DNA of 56,861 nucleotides from positions 1 to 56,861 of the forward strand of contig DKFC01000023.1 in the NCBI GenBank assembly GCA_002452745.1, in the 5' to 3' direction. Of the stretch, positions 36,586 to 44,078 are shown in pieces. The first letter of the stretch is position 1, and the number at the start of each line of letters is the position of its first letter. The DNA is from Firmicutes bacterium UBA6806. Lineage in GTDB: Bacteria > Bacillota > Clostridia > Peptostreptococcales > Acidaminobacteraceae. The translations under genes were made by a program, and so were the position numbers. The notes beneath the pieces were generated by a model, which worked only from the letters and a program-made list of their open reading frames with translations, ran no database searches and had not been told where the DNA came from.

Positions 36586-36953
36586 CCTTCCTGATGAAAA
36601 AAATCAACATGTACTCCAAATTTGTTGCCACAGCTTGGACACACTGCATCATAGCTCGGAACTTCCATCTGATTTACACGTGAATACAAATCTTGAAGAT
36701 AAGCTAAATCCGCAGTAAAAAGTTTTTCGATTGTTTTTGTATCAATTGCTCTGAGCTCCCCTAGTTTAACAATCACCCTCGATAATAAAATAATGGTCAA
36801 ATACCCAGGATTTTGTTGAACACGCGCATCTTTCATGGGCAGGATTTCGTCAGCGGCTGTTGCCAGTCTCATAACACCTTCACGATGTAAGTTGCCGTCT
36901 TGGTCAATAAATCCCTTAGGGAGCACGAAATTAAATTCTGTTTGGAATGCCAT
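36582..36953 (-). CDS. Tail-assembly chaperone-like protein (P2 gpE / Mu gp41 type) with C-terminal zinc-binding motif
   Basis: A 123-aa protein starting at the ATG at 36951-36953 (GGAGG upstream). FVLPKGFIDQDGNLHREGVM, then ATAADEILPMKDAR and YLTIILLSRVIVKLGELRAID, are typical of phage tail-assembly proteins. The end carries CPSCGNKFGVHVDF, half of a zinc ribbon. The last codons include a T TTT TTT heptamer in the reading frame, four codons before the stop. The gene lies between the two tube genes, as gpE/E' in P2 and gpG/GT in lambda lie between tube and tape measure. Confidence 0.75.
   Translation of the reverse strand: MAFQTEFNFVLPKGFIDQDGNLHREGVMRLATAADEILPMKDARVQQNPGYLTIILLSRVIVKLGELRAIDTKTIEKLFTADLAYLQDLYSRVNQMEVPSYDAVCPSCGNKFGVHVDFFHQEG
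36597..36603 (-). promoter_or_regulatory. Putative -1 ribosomal frameshift site (T TTT TTT)
   Basis: Seven consecutive T on the minus strand, phased as gaT TTT TTT cat in the chaperone frame, match the X XXY YYZ slippery pattern. Slipping back one base enters TCA TCA GGA AGG ATA GCC and continues into the DUF6760-like frame without a stop. The zero-frame stop is 12 nt after the heptamer. An AGGAAGG lies between them and a small CCGC/GCGG hairpin about 25 nt downstream; neither is a proven stimulator. Confidence 0.6.
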
Positions 36954-36986
36954 ATGATGTTCCTCCTCGTTCAATTATTAGAGAGT

Positions 36987-37418
36987 CTATGCGGTTCTTG
37001 TGAGTCCCTCATGTGCTAGTTCCATAGATTCAAAAGCGACTTCCGAACCACTTGCATTAAAGTCTGGCGCTGTATATTTCACAGGCCATGCATTGATTAA
37101 TTGCCATGAAGCCGCATCATCTCCCGCTTCGTCAATTGAAGTAATTGTGACAGTCTTTCGCTCCACCGTTCCCTCAGCAATGTCATTTAGCCATTCATAG
37201 AGCACCATTGAATCCGAAGTCCCCCATTTGAGCGTGACATTTCCATACTTGATTAAACCCGGCAGTTTTCTAGGCGTAATCACATCGTCGCCTTCTCTGT
37301 ATTCGATGACGTCCATCGTTGCATCAAAGCCAGTGACATCACTAAAGCCACCTGCTTCAAGCCCATCTATTTCCAATCTAAATCTAAAATTACGATATGG
37401 ATGTTTACTTTCAGCCAT
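36987..37418 (-). CDS. eCIS tube protein 1 (gp19-like)
   Basis: A 143-aa tube protein with YRNFRFRLEIDGLEAGGFSD, REGDDVITPRKLPGLIKYG, LKWGTSDSMVLYEWLNDI and WPVKYTAPDFNASGSEVAFE, all typical of the main eCIS/phage tube. Excellent AAGGAGG site. It follows the sheath gene by 56 nt. Tube and sheath are the most abundant particle components, and both have strong translation signals. Confidence 0.92.
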   Translation of the reverse strand: MAESKHPYRNFRFRLEIDGLEAGGFSDVTGFDATMDVIEYREGDDVITPRKLPGLIKYGNVTLKWGTSDSMVLYEWLNDIAEGTVERKTVTITSIDEAGDDAASWQLINAWPVKYTAPDFNASGSEVAFESMELAHEGLTRTA

Positions 37419-37474
37419 TGTATTTTCCTCCTTACAGCCGCTAATTTATTGAACGCATTCGCCACAATCGGTTA

Positions 37475-39190
37475 TCATTCACTTGTCTTTTGAGTAATTC
37501 TAAAGATGACAAATTCAGCTGGTTTCACTGGTGCTACGCCAATAACGCAAACCAATCTGCCATTGTCAATATCGTCTTTAGACATGGTTGTTCTACCGAT
37601 ATCAACGAAAAAGGCTTCCCCTGGAGTTGTTCCAGCCAGTGCGCCAGTTCGCCATACGCCTGTCAAGAAGACATCAATCGTACGTTTAACTCTGTTCCAA
37701 AGTGCCTCGTCATTAGGTTCAAAGACAACCCAGTTGGTGTTGGCCCGAATGGATTCTTCAAGGAAAATGAAGAGCCTCCTGACATTGATGTATTTCCATA
37801 GAGCATTCGAAGATACAGTTCTAGCGCCCCACACTCTTATGCCCTGACCCGTAAAACTTCTGATGAGGTTGACACCCTTTGGATTCAGAATATCTTGCTC
37901 TCCCTTTCCATAAATGGTACTAAGGCCAACCACACCACTTACAGTCTCGTTTGCTGGTGCTTTAAAGACACCTCTCGAGTTGTCTGTTCTAGCGTAAATA
38001 CCAATCATTGCACCTGATGGTGGCAAGTAGGTGTTCTTTTTATCAAGTGGATCAAAGACTTCAAGCCAAGGGTGATAAATCGCCGCATAATCTGAATCAT
38101 ACATATCTCTGTGGGTGAGAACATCTGCCACTTTGGCAGCATCTCTAGGGATGTCCAGAACAGCAAATCGGCTCTTCGTATTTTCGCAGTGCGCAATCAA
38201 TGCCATTTGCACATTTGGATCGACATTGCCCGGAACAGCCATAATGCTGACGTTATCATTTTCTAAAAATGATTGAATTCCCGTTCTCTTGCCAGGGCCA
38301 TCATCAGTTCCCATGTATTCCGCCGCAGTTACACCGCTTATGTCGCCATCTGAACCATTGTAAAGTCCAAACACATAAGTGCCATCCTCTTTTTGTGCGA
38401 GTACTTTGTAAGGGGGTTCTTCTGCACTTTCTTCTTTTAGAATTTCCACTTCAACGAGAACCGATTTTGCAAGTTTCTTGCCTATGTAGTTAAATCCAGC
38501 CACATTGAGCGATACAAATTCATAGCTCTCCAAGACATCTTGAAAACCAATTTCCATATGGAATTCACTTGTAGCCAGTGTTTTGACTGCAATCAGGCCT
38601 GAATCCACTACGTCGCCTTCAAATGGCTTTTTAAAGGTCAATACGCCTTCAACCGATGTTTCAATGACATTTTCCACTTGAGTTTCCCCATCAGTGAAGA
38701 CAACCACATCGCCTGCATTAAACCCATTTGCATTTTTGACTTTGTACTTTGTACCGCCGATTTCATCTTCAATCACTTCTAGAATTTGTGTCTTCGCTTT
38801 GCTGGATGGTGTCAGTTTAACCCTTATGTTGTTGCCCCAAACACCGGGATTTTTGGCTTTGACTTTCAGCCATCCATTGAGTTCGACTTCGGCGGCCTTT
38901 GCATCTTCTGGTGCAACTCTCATAATATATGCCCTTGCGCCGCCGTTTAAAAAGAACTGTTCCACTGCATAGGCCAAGTATCTGTGTTCATGGTAAACAC
39001 TTTCTGGGAGATAGCCCCCATAAGTTCTCTTGAAGTCAGAAATGTTCGTCACGAGCTCGGGCGCACCTATAACAGCCCCTCTTTGCGCCATGCCGACAAA
39101 TCCTGCTGTTGAAGTGCTCACACCCTCCATTGGACGAGGACCACTTTCGAATTCTTCCACGTAAACACCGGGAGATAAATATTCTGCCAT
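37475..39190 (-). CDS. Contractile tail sheath protein
   Basis: A 571-aa sheath protein. N terminus YLSPGVYVEEFESGPRPMEG and C-terminal RRLFIFLEESIRANTNWVVF, GVWRTGALAGTTPGEAF and the handshake end EFVIFRITQKTSE are diagnostic of phage/eCIS sheaths. A single sheath gene is present, whereas Afp/PVC loci have two or three. The ATG has no adjacent Shine-Dalgarno; the strong GAAAGGAGGAA is 35-45 nt upstream, separated by a hairpin. Confidence 0.95.
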   Translation of the reverse strand: MAEYLSPGVYVEEFESGPRPMEGVSTSTAGFVGMAQRGAVIGAPELVTNISDFKRTYGGYLPESVYHEHRYLAYAVEQFFLNGGARAYIMRVAPEDAKAAEVELNGWLKVKAKNPGVWGNNIRVKLTPSSKAKTQILEVIEDEIGGTKYKVKNANGFNAGDVVVFTDGETQVENVIETSVEGVLTFKKPFEGDVVDSGLIAVKTLATSEFHMEIGFQDVLESYEFVSLNVAGFNYIGKKLAKSVLVEVEILKEESAEEPPYKVLAQKEDGTYVFGLYNGSDGDISGVTAAEYMGTDDGPGKRTGIQSFLENDNVSIMAVPGNVDPNVQMALIAHCENTKSRFAVLDIPRDAAKVADVLTHRDMYDSDYAAIYHPWLEVFDPLDKKNTYLPPSGAMIGIYARTDNSRGVFKAPANETVSGVVGLSTIYGKGEQDILNPKGVNLIRSFTGQGIRVWGARTVSSNALWKYINVRRLFIFLEESIRANTNWVVFEPNDEALWNRVKRTIDVFLTGVWRTGALAGTTPGEAFFVDIGRTTMSKDDIDNGRLVCVIGVAPVKPAEFVIFRITQKTSE

Positions 39191-39199
39191 AATTTTGTT

Positions 39200-39235
39200 C
39201 TGGTGATGATTAAAACCTCACCAGTTCCTCCTTTC
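39200..39235 (-). promoter_or_regulatory. Hairpin-bridged Shine-Dalgarno of the sheath gene
   Basis: Minus strand: GAAAGGAGGAA (39225-39235), then CTGGTGA and TCACCAG, a perfect 7-bp stem with an 11-nt loop (39200-39224), then AACAAAATT and the ATG. Folding the hairpin brings the ribosome binding site to about 11 nt from the start. Without it the sheath gene would have no usable site, which is odd for the most abundant structural protein. Confidence 0.5.
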
Positions 39236-39280
39236 AAAATTGGTTTTTTATTAAGTCACATTCACTGCCACTCTGCTTAT

Positions 39281-40138
39281 TCATGAGACATCTGAAACCT
39301 CGTCATCTTCCAAATAATTCAGAAGTTTCTTAAGCCATACCCATAACCAATACTCGCTTCTTTCCTCGTCTGTTGAACTTGATTGACCATGCCCTGATTC
39401 AAAGAGGTGGTCAACCTGCTTTACAAACTGTGCCTTTTTAAACTGGTTATCGTATATTTCCCGTCTCAGCAAATCAATTTGATTGTCAATCTCAGCTGTT
39501 CCCTCCCTAATCATTGGCAGAGAGCCGCCTTTTAAATTGCTCTTTATCTGATCTCTTTCAAGATACAGAGCTTTTAACTTTTGAACAGCCCGTGTGTGCC
39601 CTAAAAAGGGAAAAATGGTTTTGATATCCTCAGTCTCAGCTGCACTGGAGGCACGTTCTAAATAGGTCATAAAATGAGCTGTGGCATCCGTCTTCGAAAT
39701 GAAGTGACAGAATGCTTCATCAATGTTTTCTGTGACTGTTGCAAACCGCCTTCTATAAATCGAAGAGGCTCTATTAAGATCAATATGGGCCTGTTTGTAT
39801 GTATTCGTATGACCTATATTGTCATTTTTCCTTGTGGACAAAATGACTTTCTGTTCCTCTGATACTTTGCCTATGTAAAGTCTGGCATTGTCGGATTCAA
39901 ATGCGTGCTCATATTCTACGGCATCTGCTTTTCCACGTTCACTTTGCATAGAGATTTCATCTAGACTTTCACTGGGATTCTTAGGGCCCTCTCTAATATG
40001 CCTAAATTGTCCCAGCCTATATTCAGTTGGCCCTCTAATGAACTTTGGAATTTCAGGGTCAAAATTGAAGTCCCTTTCAGGAGTGCCCTCGGACTTTTGA
40101 CTCTCTCTTATTTCATCGTATCGCATCACAGCATTCAC
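39281..40138 (-). CDS. Unknown helical protein, first gene of the distal eCIS operon
   Basis: A 285-aa, charged, mostly helical protein with no family I recognise. It starts with a Glu/Lys/Pro-rich segment (RDFNFDPEIPKFIRGPTEYR), has a central helical part (ASSIYRRRFATVTENIDEAF) and a C-terminal tryptophan-rich stretch (SEYWLWVWLKKLLNYLEDDE). No signal peptide. Start is GTG at 40138 with AAAGGA close upstream; internal GTG or ATG within five codons is possible. Gene order suggests an assembly or regulatory role for the particle. Divergent to the AAA+ gene, with 79 bp between starts. Confidence 0.6.
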   Translation of the reverse strand: MNAVMRYDEIRESQKSEGTPERDFNFDPEIPKFIRGPTEYRLGQFRHIREGPKNPSESLDEISMQSERGKADAVEYEHAFESDNARLYIGKVSEEQKVILSTRKNDNIGHTNTYKQAHIDLNRASSIYRRRFATVTENIDEAFCHFISKTDATAHFMTYLERASSAAETEDIKTIFPFLGHTRAVQKLKALYLERDQIKSNLKGGSLPMIREGTAEIDNQIDLLRREIYDNQFKKAQFVKQVDHLFESGHGQSSSTDEERSEYWLWVWLKKLLNYLEDDEVSDVS

Positions 40139-40217
40139 ATCCTTTATTTGTCACAATCACGGTTAAAAACTGTAAATTTGGCTATATTATCACTAAATAA
40201 TATGACGGAGGTTCATT

Positions 40218-42329
40218 ATGCATTCATCTGTTAACGCCTATAATTCAGTAGAACAATACTACAAAGATTTGTTAAAATATGTCGATATCAAATTATCTGA
40301 ATACTACGAGGCTACCATTGAAGATCATGCGACACCTACCTTAGGGTGGCAACTCAAGCGTTACACCGATTCTGCCATATCCAGAAGGGAACAAGCAGAA
40401 ACACATTTGAGCCAGATGGAAAACAGAATTTTGGACACAATTCCCACTGCTCTGTTTATACCTCTTGAACACGTAATAGAAACCTTTAAGTTGTCAAAAT
40501 TTGAAACGTTTTGCATTTATTTGTCGGTTGCAGTTGAACTTGATCCCTCTTTTGAAAAGAATATAAGGTTCTTCAATGAGACCTTGAATTCTGCATATCC
40601 CACTCTAGGACTCGCTTTGAAAATTTACTGCCAAGACGCCGAAGGCTATCTAAAAGAAAGAATCAACCTAAATCAGCAATGCAAACTTTTTAAATATTTT
40701 TTGATTAACAGCCTTCCTTTGTATGAAAATATTCCTCTGGTCAGTGTGCCATTGAAATTGGATACGAGCATTGTGGATTTCATCCTCAATTTCAAACACT
40801 ATCAGATTCCCGATTCTTTTATGTCCCTTGTCATGCCCCACACTCAAAAGGCAACACATTCATTTGAAAGCATCGAGGCAAAACTGCACACATTTGTGAA
40901 AGCCAATGCTGAAGAGACACACGATAAAAACCTTCTTTTTTCACTACATGGGCCTCTGGGTATTGGAAAACATGAACTGGCCTATCATTTTTGCAGTGAG
41001 TATGACCAGACCATCTTGTTGGTTGACTGTGCAAAATTAGAGCATCGTGTAAGCGAAGTTCATCTCATGACTAGAGAGTCTATTTTAAATCGCGCAACTG
41101 TTGTACTTGAAAATTTTGAACACTTAATTGAAGAGGAGAACACTTCTATCTTTTTAGAGACACTGCTCAAATCACTTGGCAAATTTGCCAAAATCAGCTT
41201 TATACTCTCCGAGACGCCTTGGTACAATCAGCTTGAGATGGATGCACTCATCACCCTAGATGTGATGCTTGAACTGCCAGATGCTATGGAACGTCTAACC
41301 ACTTGGCAGGAACAGAGTAAAACTGCCAAATTGGATGCAACGGTCAATCTTGATGAACTGTCCAACAAATTTAAATTCACGCCCAAGCAAATTTCAAAAG
41401 TATATCGGGATGCTACCAATGAAATGCTCTGGAAACACGCAGATGCAATCGACAGTAAAATGCTGCATCGAGCGAGCTACAATCAACTATCACACCATTT
41501 AAAAGACAAGGCTGAGCTCATGACTTCTCGCTATGGCTGGAACGACCTCATCCTCCCTGCTGAACAACTTGGCCTCTTAAAGGAGGCCTGTGACCACGTC
41601 CGATACAAACACATCGTCTTCGACAAATGGGGATTTCATGAAAAATTGACTTACGGCACTGGGCTTGGATTGCTTTTCACCGGGCCTCCTGGCACGGGAA
41701 AAACCCTTGCCGCACAAGTGATTTCAAATGAGCTCAATTTGGAAATATACCGCGTTGATTTATCCCAAGTCATCAGTAAGTATATTGGTGAAACAGAGAA
41801 AAATTTAAAATTGATCTTTGATGAAGCGACTCTGTCTGGTGCCATTTTATTGTTTGACGAAGGCGACGCCCTCTTCTCAAAGAGAACGGACGTGAGCGAT
41901 TCTCATGACAAATATGCAAATGTCGAGACCAGTTATTTACTCCAGAAAATAGAGGCATATGAGGGTATTTCAATTGTCACCACCAACTTACTTGGAAATA
42001 TTGACGACGCCTTTATCAGGCGCTTTGCCTTTGTGGTTCACTTTCCGTTTCCAACCGCAGATTACAGAAGGCAAATCTGGCGAACCATATTTCCCGTGGA
42101 AACACCACTTTCTGAAATGCTTGACCTCGATTATTTGGCAAATACATTTGAGTTTTCAGGTGGAAATATAAAAAACATCGCTTTAAACGCATCTTTTAAA
42201 GCGGCTGCTCATAATCGCCCTGTCAGCATGAAGGATTTGCTTCAAAGCGTTGTCAGTGAGTTTTCCAAGACTGGCAAAGCTATTTTATCTTCTGATTTTG
42301 GAGAGTACGCCTATCTTCTAAACACTTAG
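40218..42329 (+). CDS. eCIS AAA+ ATPase (Afp15/Pvc15-like)
   Basis: A 703-aa ATPase with two AAA-like modules. The first has a degenerate Walker A (GPLGIGKH, residues 245-252) with Leu in place of the usual Pro and no Walker B acid pair that I can see. The second is complete: GPPGTGKT (489-496), LLFDEGDALF (Walker B, 544-553), TTN sensor (588-590) and the RR finger (601-602). eCIS loci nearly always carry this protein, thought to act in assembly or cargo loading. The start follows GGAGG by six bases. It is the only structural-locus gene on the plus strand and its stop overlaps that of the converging spike-tip gene. Confidence 0.9.
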   Translation: MHSSVNAYNSVEQYYKDLLKYVDIKLSEYYEATIEDHATPTLGWQLKRYTDSAISRREQAETHLSQMENRILDTIPTALFIPLEHVIETFKLSKFETFCIYLSVAVELDPSFEKNIRFFNETLNSAYPTLGLALKIYCQDAEGYLKERINLNQQCKLFKYFLINSLPLYENIPLVSVPLKLDTSIVDFILNFKHYQIPDSFMSLVMPHTQKATHSFESIEAKLHTFVKANAEETHDKNLLFSLHGPLGIGKHELAYHFCSEYDQTILLVDCAKLEHRVSEVHLMTRESILNRATVVLENFEHLIEEENTSIFLETLLKSLGKFAKISFILSETPWYNQLEMDALITLDVMLELPDAMERLTTWQEQSKTAKLDATVNLDELSNKFKFTPKQISKVYRDATNEMLWKHADAIDSKMLHRASYNQLSHHLKDKAELMTSRYGWNDLILPAEQLGLLKEACDHVRYKHIVFDKWGFHEKLTYGTGLGLLFTGPPGTGKTLAAQVISNELNLEIYRVDLSQVISKYIGETEKNLKLIFDEATLSGAILLFDEGDALFSKRTDVSDSHDKYANVETSYLLQKIEAYEGISIVTTNLLGNIDDAFIRRFAFVVHFPFPTADYRRQIWRTIFPVETPLSEMLDLDYLANTFEFSGGNIKNIALNASFKAAAHNRPVSMKDLLQSVVSEFSKTGKAILSSDFGEYAYLLNT

Positions 42330-42712
42330 GGAACCATGATTGTGGCCTGCCCAGGTGATGTAATCTGTATAACGCCTCCCCAAGCACACATAAGCTTAGA
42401 ACTATTATTGAGTGCGGGCATATTGGCAATTAGGACAGTGGGAGAACCCGGTGTCCACGGCGCCACAGTCATGGGCATACAGGGTTGCGGCGTCAAAACC
42501 CCCAGTGCCGCTGCTGTGGCAGCCGCCACTTGCGGATTTGCCATTGACATGCACACGCCAAATGGCATGATATTGCTGTTTGGAATATAATCCATAATAT
42601 TTGCAAGCGGCATACTTGTGGTGACCATATTTTTCGGTGTTACCATGAGAGAACTTGGCGCTGCCCCAAAGGAGCACATCAAAAGTGCTCCGCCGCATAC
42701 TGCAATTCCCAT
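42326..42712 (-). CDS. PAAR-like (DUF4280) spike-tip protein
   Basis: A 128-aa protein of DUF4280 type: GGALLMCSFGAAPSSLMV at the N terminus, IMPFGVCMSMANP, LTPQPCMPM, TPGSPTVLIANMPALNNSSK and LMCAWGGVI near the end. Cys and short strands recur as in metal-binding spike tips. It would cap the gpV-like beta-helix, the equivalent of Afp10. It is separated from the other spike genes and lies last in the proximal operon. Confidence 0.85.
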   Translation of the reverse strand: MGIAVCGGALLMCSFGAAPSSLMVTPKNMVTTSMPLANIMDYIPNSNIMPFGVCMSMANPQVAAATAAALGVLTPQPCMPMTVAPWTPGSPTVLIANMPALNNSSKLMCAWGGVIQITSPGQATIMVP

Positions 42713-42713
42713 T

Positions 42714-43490
42714 TTACCCTCCTAAAATTCCGACGTCATTTACGACGTCCCTTTTTATTTTAACAAGCGTGGATTTCTCCCTCGCATTGACATGAATCAT
42801 CAGCTTAAACGTCATCAATTCTTGTTCTGTTTGCTTAACCGTTTTCAGCAGTAGCATAAATCGCCCATTGGAATCGGGAATTGCCTCAATAATCTCATAT
42901 ATTTCACATGCCTCACTATAGGGAAATGAGAAATCCGGCTCACTGTATATGCCGATATCATCGGCTCTCAAAGTGACAATTTGATCATGGTACTCTTCGG
43001 TAAACAAAAACTTGCGCCCACAGAGGTCTGTGTCAAATGACTGCGATATGTCCACATACTTGTTCGCAATAACACTCGATTTCAGTATCAATCTATTTTT
43101 CGAGTGCCTGTGGATGACCTCAACCAGTTGACTGCCCGTGGCAACACCTCTTATAGCCGTTATTTCCGTTAAAAATGGATACTGCTGGCTTGGAATCGCA
43201 CGTATGAGATGCGCATCATCGCGTCTGGATTCCCGAGGCGTGAATTCAAAGGTGACGGGTTCATAATACGGATGTGTCCAGGCCAACTCGTAAAAAGCAC
43301 TCTCCCCCTTACAACTGTGGTACTTTGGATTCATTATGAGATTGCTAAAAACCACAAATGGAGCTATTCTTTTGGCTGGCTTTATGGAAATTCCATTGAG
43401 GTGAAACGCCTCATGAGCTTCGATCAGTGGTTTATCGGTAAAGCTGTCTATAAATTTTACGACGAGATCAACGCTGTGTTTTATGGTCAT
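42714..43490 (-). CDS. Unknown protein between cap and spike-tip genes
   Basis: A 258-aa protein, beta-rich, no signal peptide and no family I recognise. It begins VDLVVKFIDSFTDKPLIE, reminiscent of small carbohydrate-binding or beta-sandwich domains, and ends with a Lys-rich strand pair. Its start lies inside the end of the DUF4255 gene (23-bp overlap), and its stop abuts the PAAR-like gene, so all three are tightly coupled. Position suggests a particle component or accessory. Confidence 0.6.
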   Translation of the reverse strand: MTIKHSVDLVVKFIDSFTDKPLIEAHEAFHLNGISIKPAKRIAPFVVFSNLIMNPKYHSCKGESAFYELAWTHPYYEPVTFEFTPRESRRDDAHLIRAIPSQQYPFLTEITAIRGVATGSQLVEVIHRHSKNRLILKSSVIANKYVDISQSFDTDLCGRKFLFTEEYHDQIVTLRADDIGIYSEPDFSFPYSEACEIYEIIEAIPDSNGRFMLLLKTVKQTEQELMTFKLMIHVNAREKSTLVKIKRDVVNDVGILGG

Positions 43491-44064
43491 AATCCACTCC
43501 CTTTACTTCTATTGAGACATCTTTAACGCGTTTCACCGTTTTGACCTTCGTAGATTCAAGGCGTACAGGCTGAACCTTATAGACCATTGAAAGCTGATAG
43601 GGGATATTTGGAAACTGCCACAGTTTTATTTTATCCTCATAGGGCATATTTTCTCTAATGATTTCAAAGGATTCTCCCGATTCTTGAAGACTTCCTGTCA
43701 GAGCCTCATTCTCAAGTCTCGGATGATCGCCTAAAGTCTGCATGACACGTCCGATGATTCGCTGTTCATCAACCGCTTTTGACTGTCTATCCGCATTTGA
43801 GTACACGGTGATTAGATAGTAAAGCGTCAAACTCTGCGGTGGGAATTGAAGTTCATTGTTACTCTTTTGAATCATATTTCTTTGTACAAAATCACTGTTC
43901 TCTTGAATATCATATAGGTGAATGCCCACTTTTACATCTTCTTGTTTACTCGGGCTGCATAAATTGATCTGTTCGTATTTCTTTATGAGGTCTGGTGACA
44001 ATTCACTGCGAAGCAAGCTGAGGATGGACTGAGAAACTTCTGCAATGACAGTATATTTGCCCAT
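43468..44064 (-). CDS. DUF4255 tail terminator/cap protein (Pvc16-like)
   Basis: A 198-aa protein. I use the ATG at 44062-44064 with AGGAGA upstream; a two-codon TTG extension is unlikely. It has IAEVSQSILSLLRSELSP at the N terminus, VGIHLYDIQEN and LTLYYLITVYS, and FPNIPYQLSMVYKVQPVRLE near the end, typical of the DUF4255 family that closes the particle at the end far from the baseplate (Afp16). Confidence 0.85.
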   Translation of the reverse strand: MGKYTVIAEVSQSILSLLRSELSPDLIKKYEQINLCSPSKQEDVKVGIHLYDIQENSDFVQRNMIQKSNNELQFPPQSLTLYYLITVYSNADRQSKAVDEQRIIGRVMQTLGDHPRLENEALTGSLQESGESFEIIRENMPYEDKIKLWQFPNIPYQLSMVYKVQPVRLESTKVKTVKRVKDVSIEVKGVDYDHKTQR

Positions 44065-44078
44065 GAACAATCTCCTTT

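Noticed and set aside
27911..42329. Type VI secretion system
   Set aside because: gp25, spike and tube are shared with T6SS, but there are no TssJLM membrane genes, no TssB/TssC split sheath and no ClpV; the sheath is a single phage-type protein.
42336..42590. 84-codon plus-strand ORF opposite the spike-tip gene
   Set aside because: It mirrors the repetitive codons of the PAAR-like gene and has no independent support.
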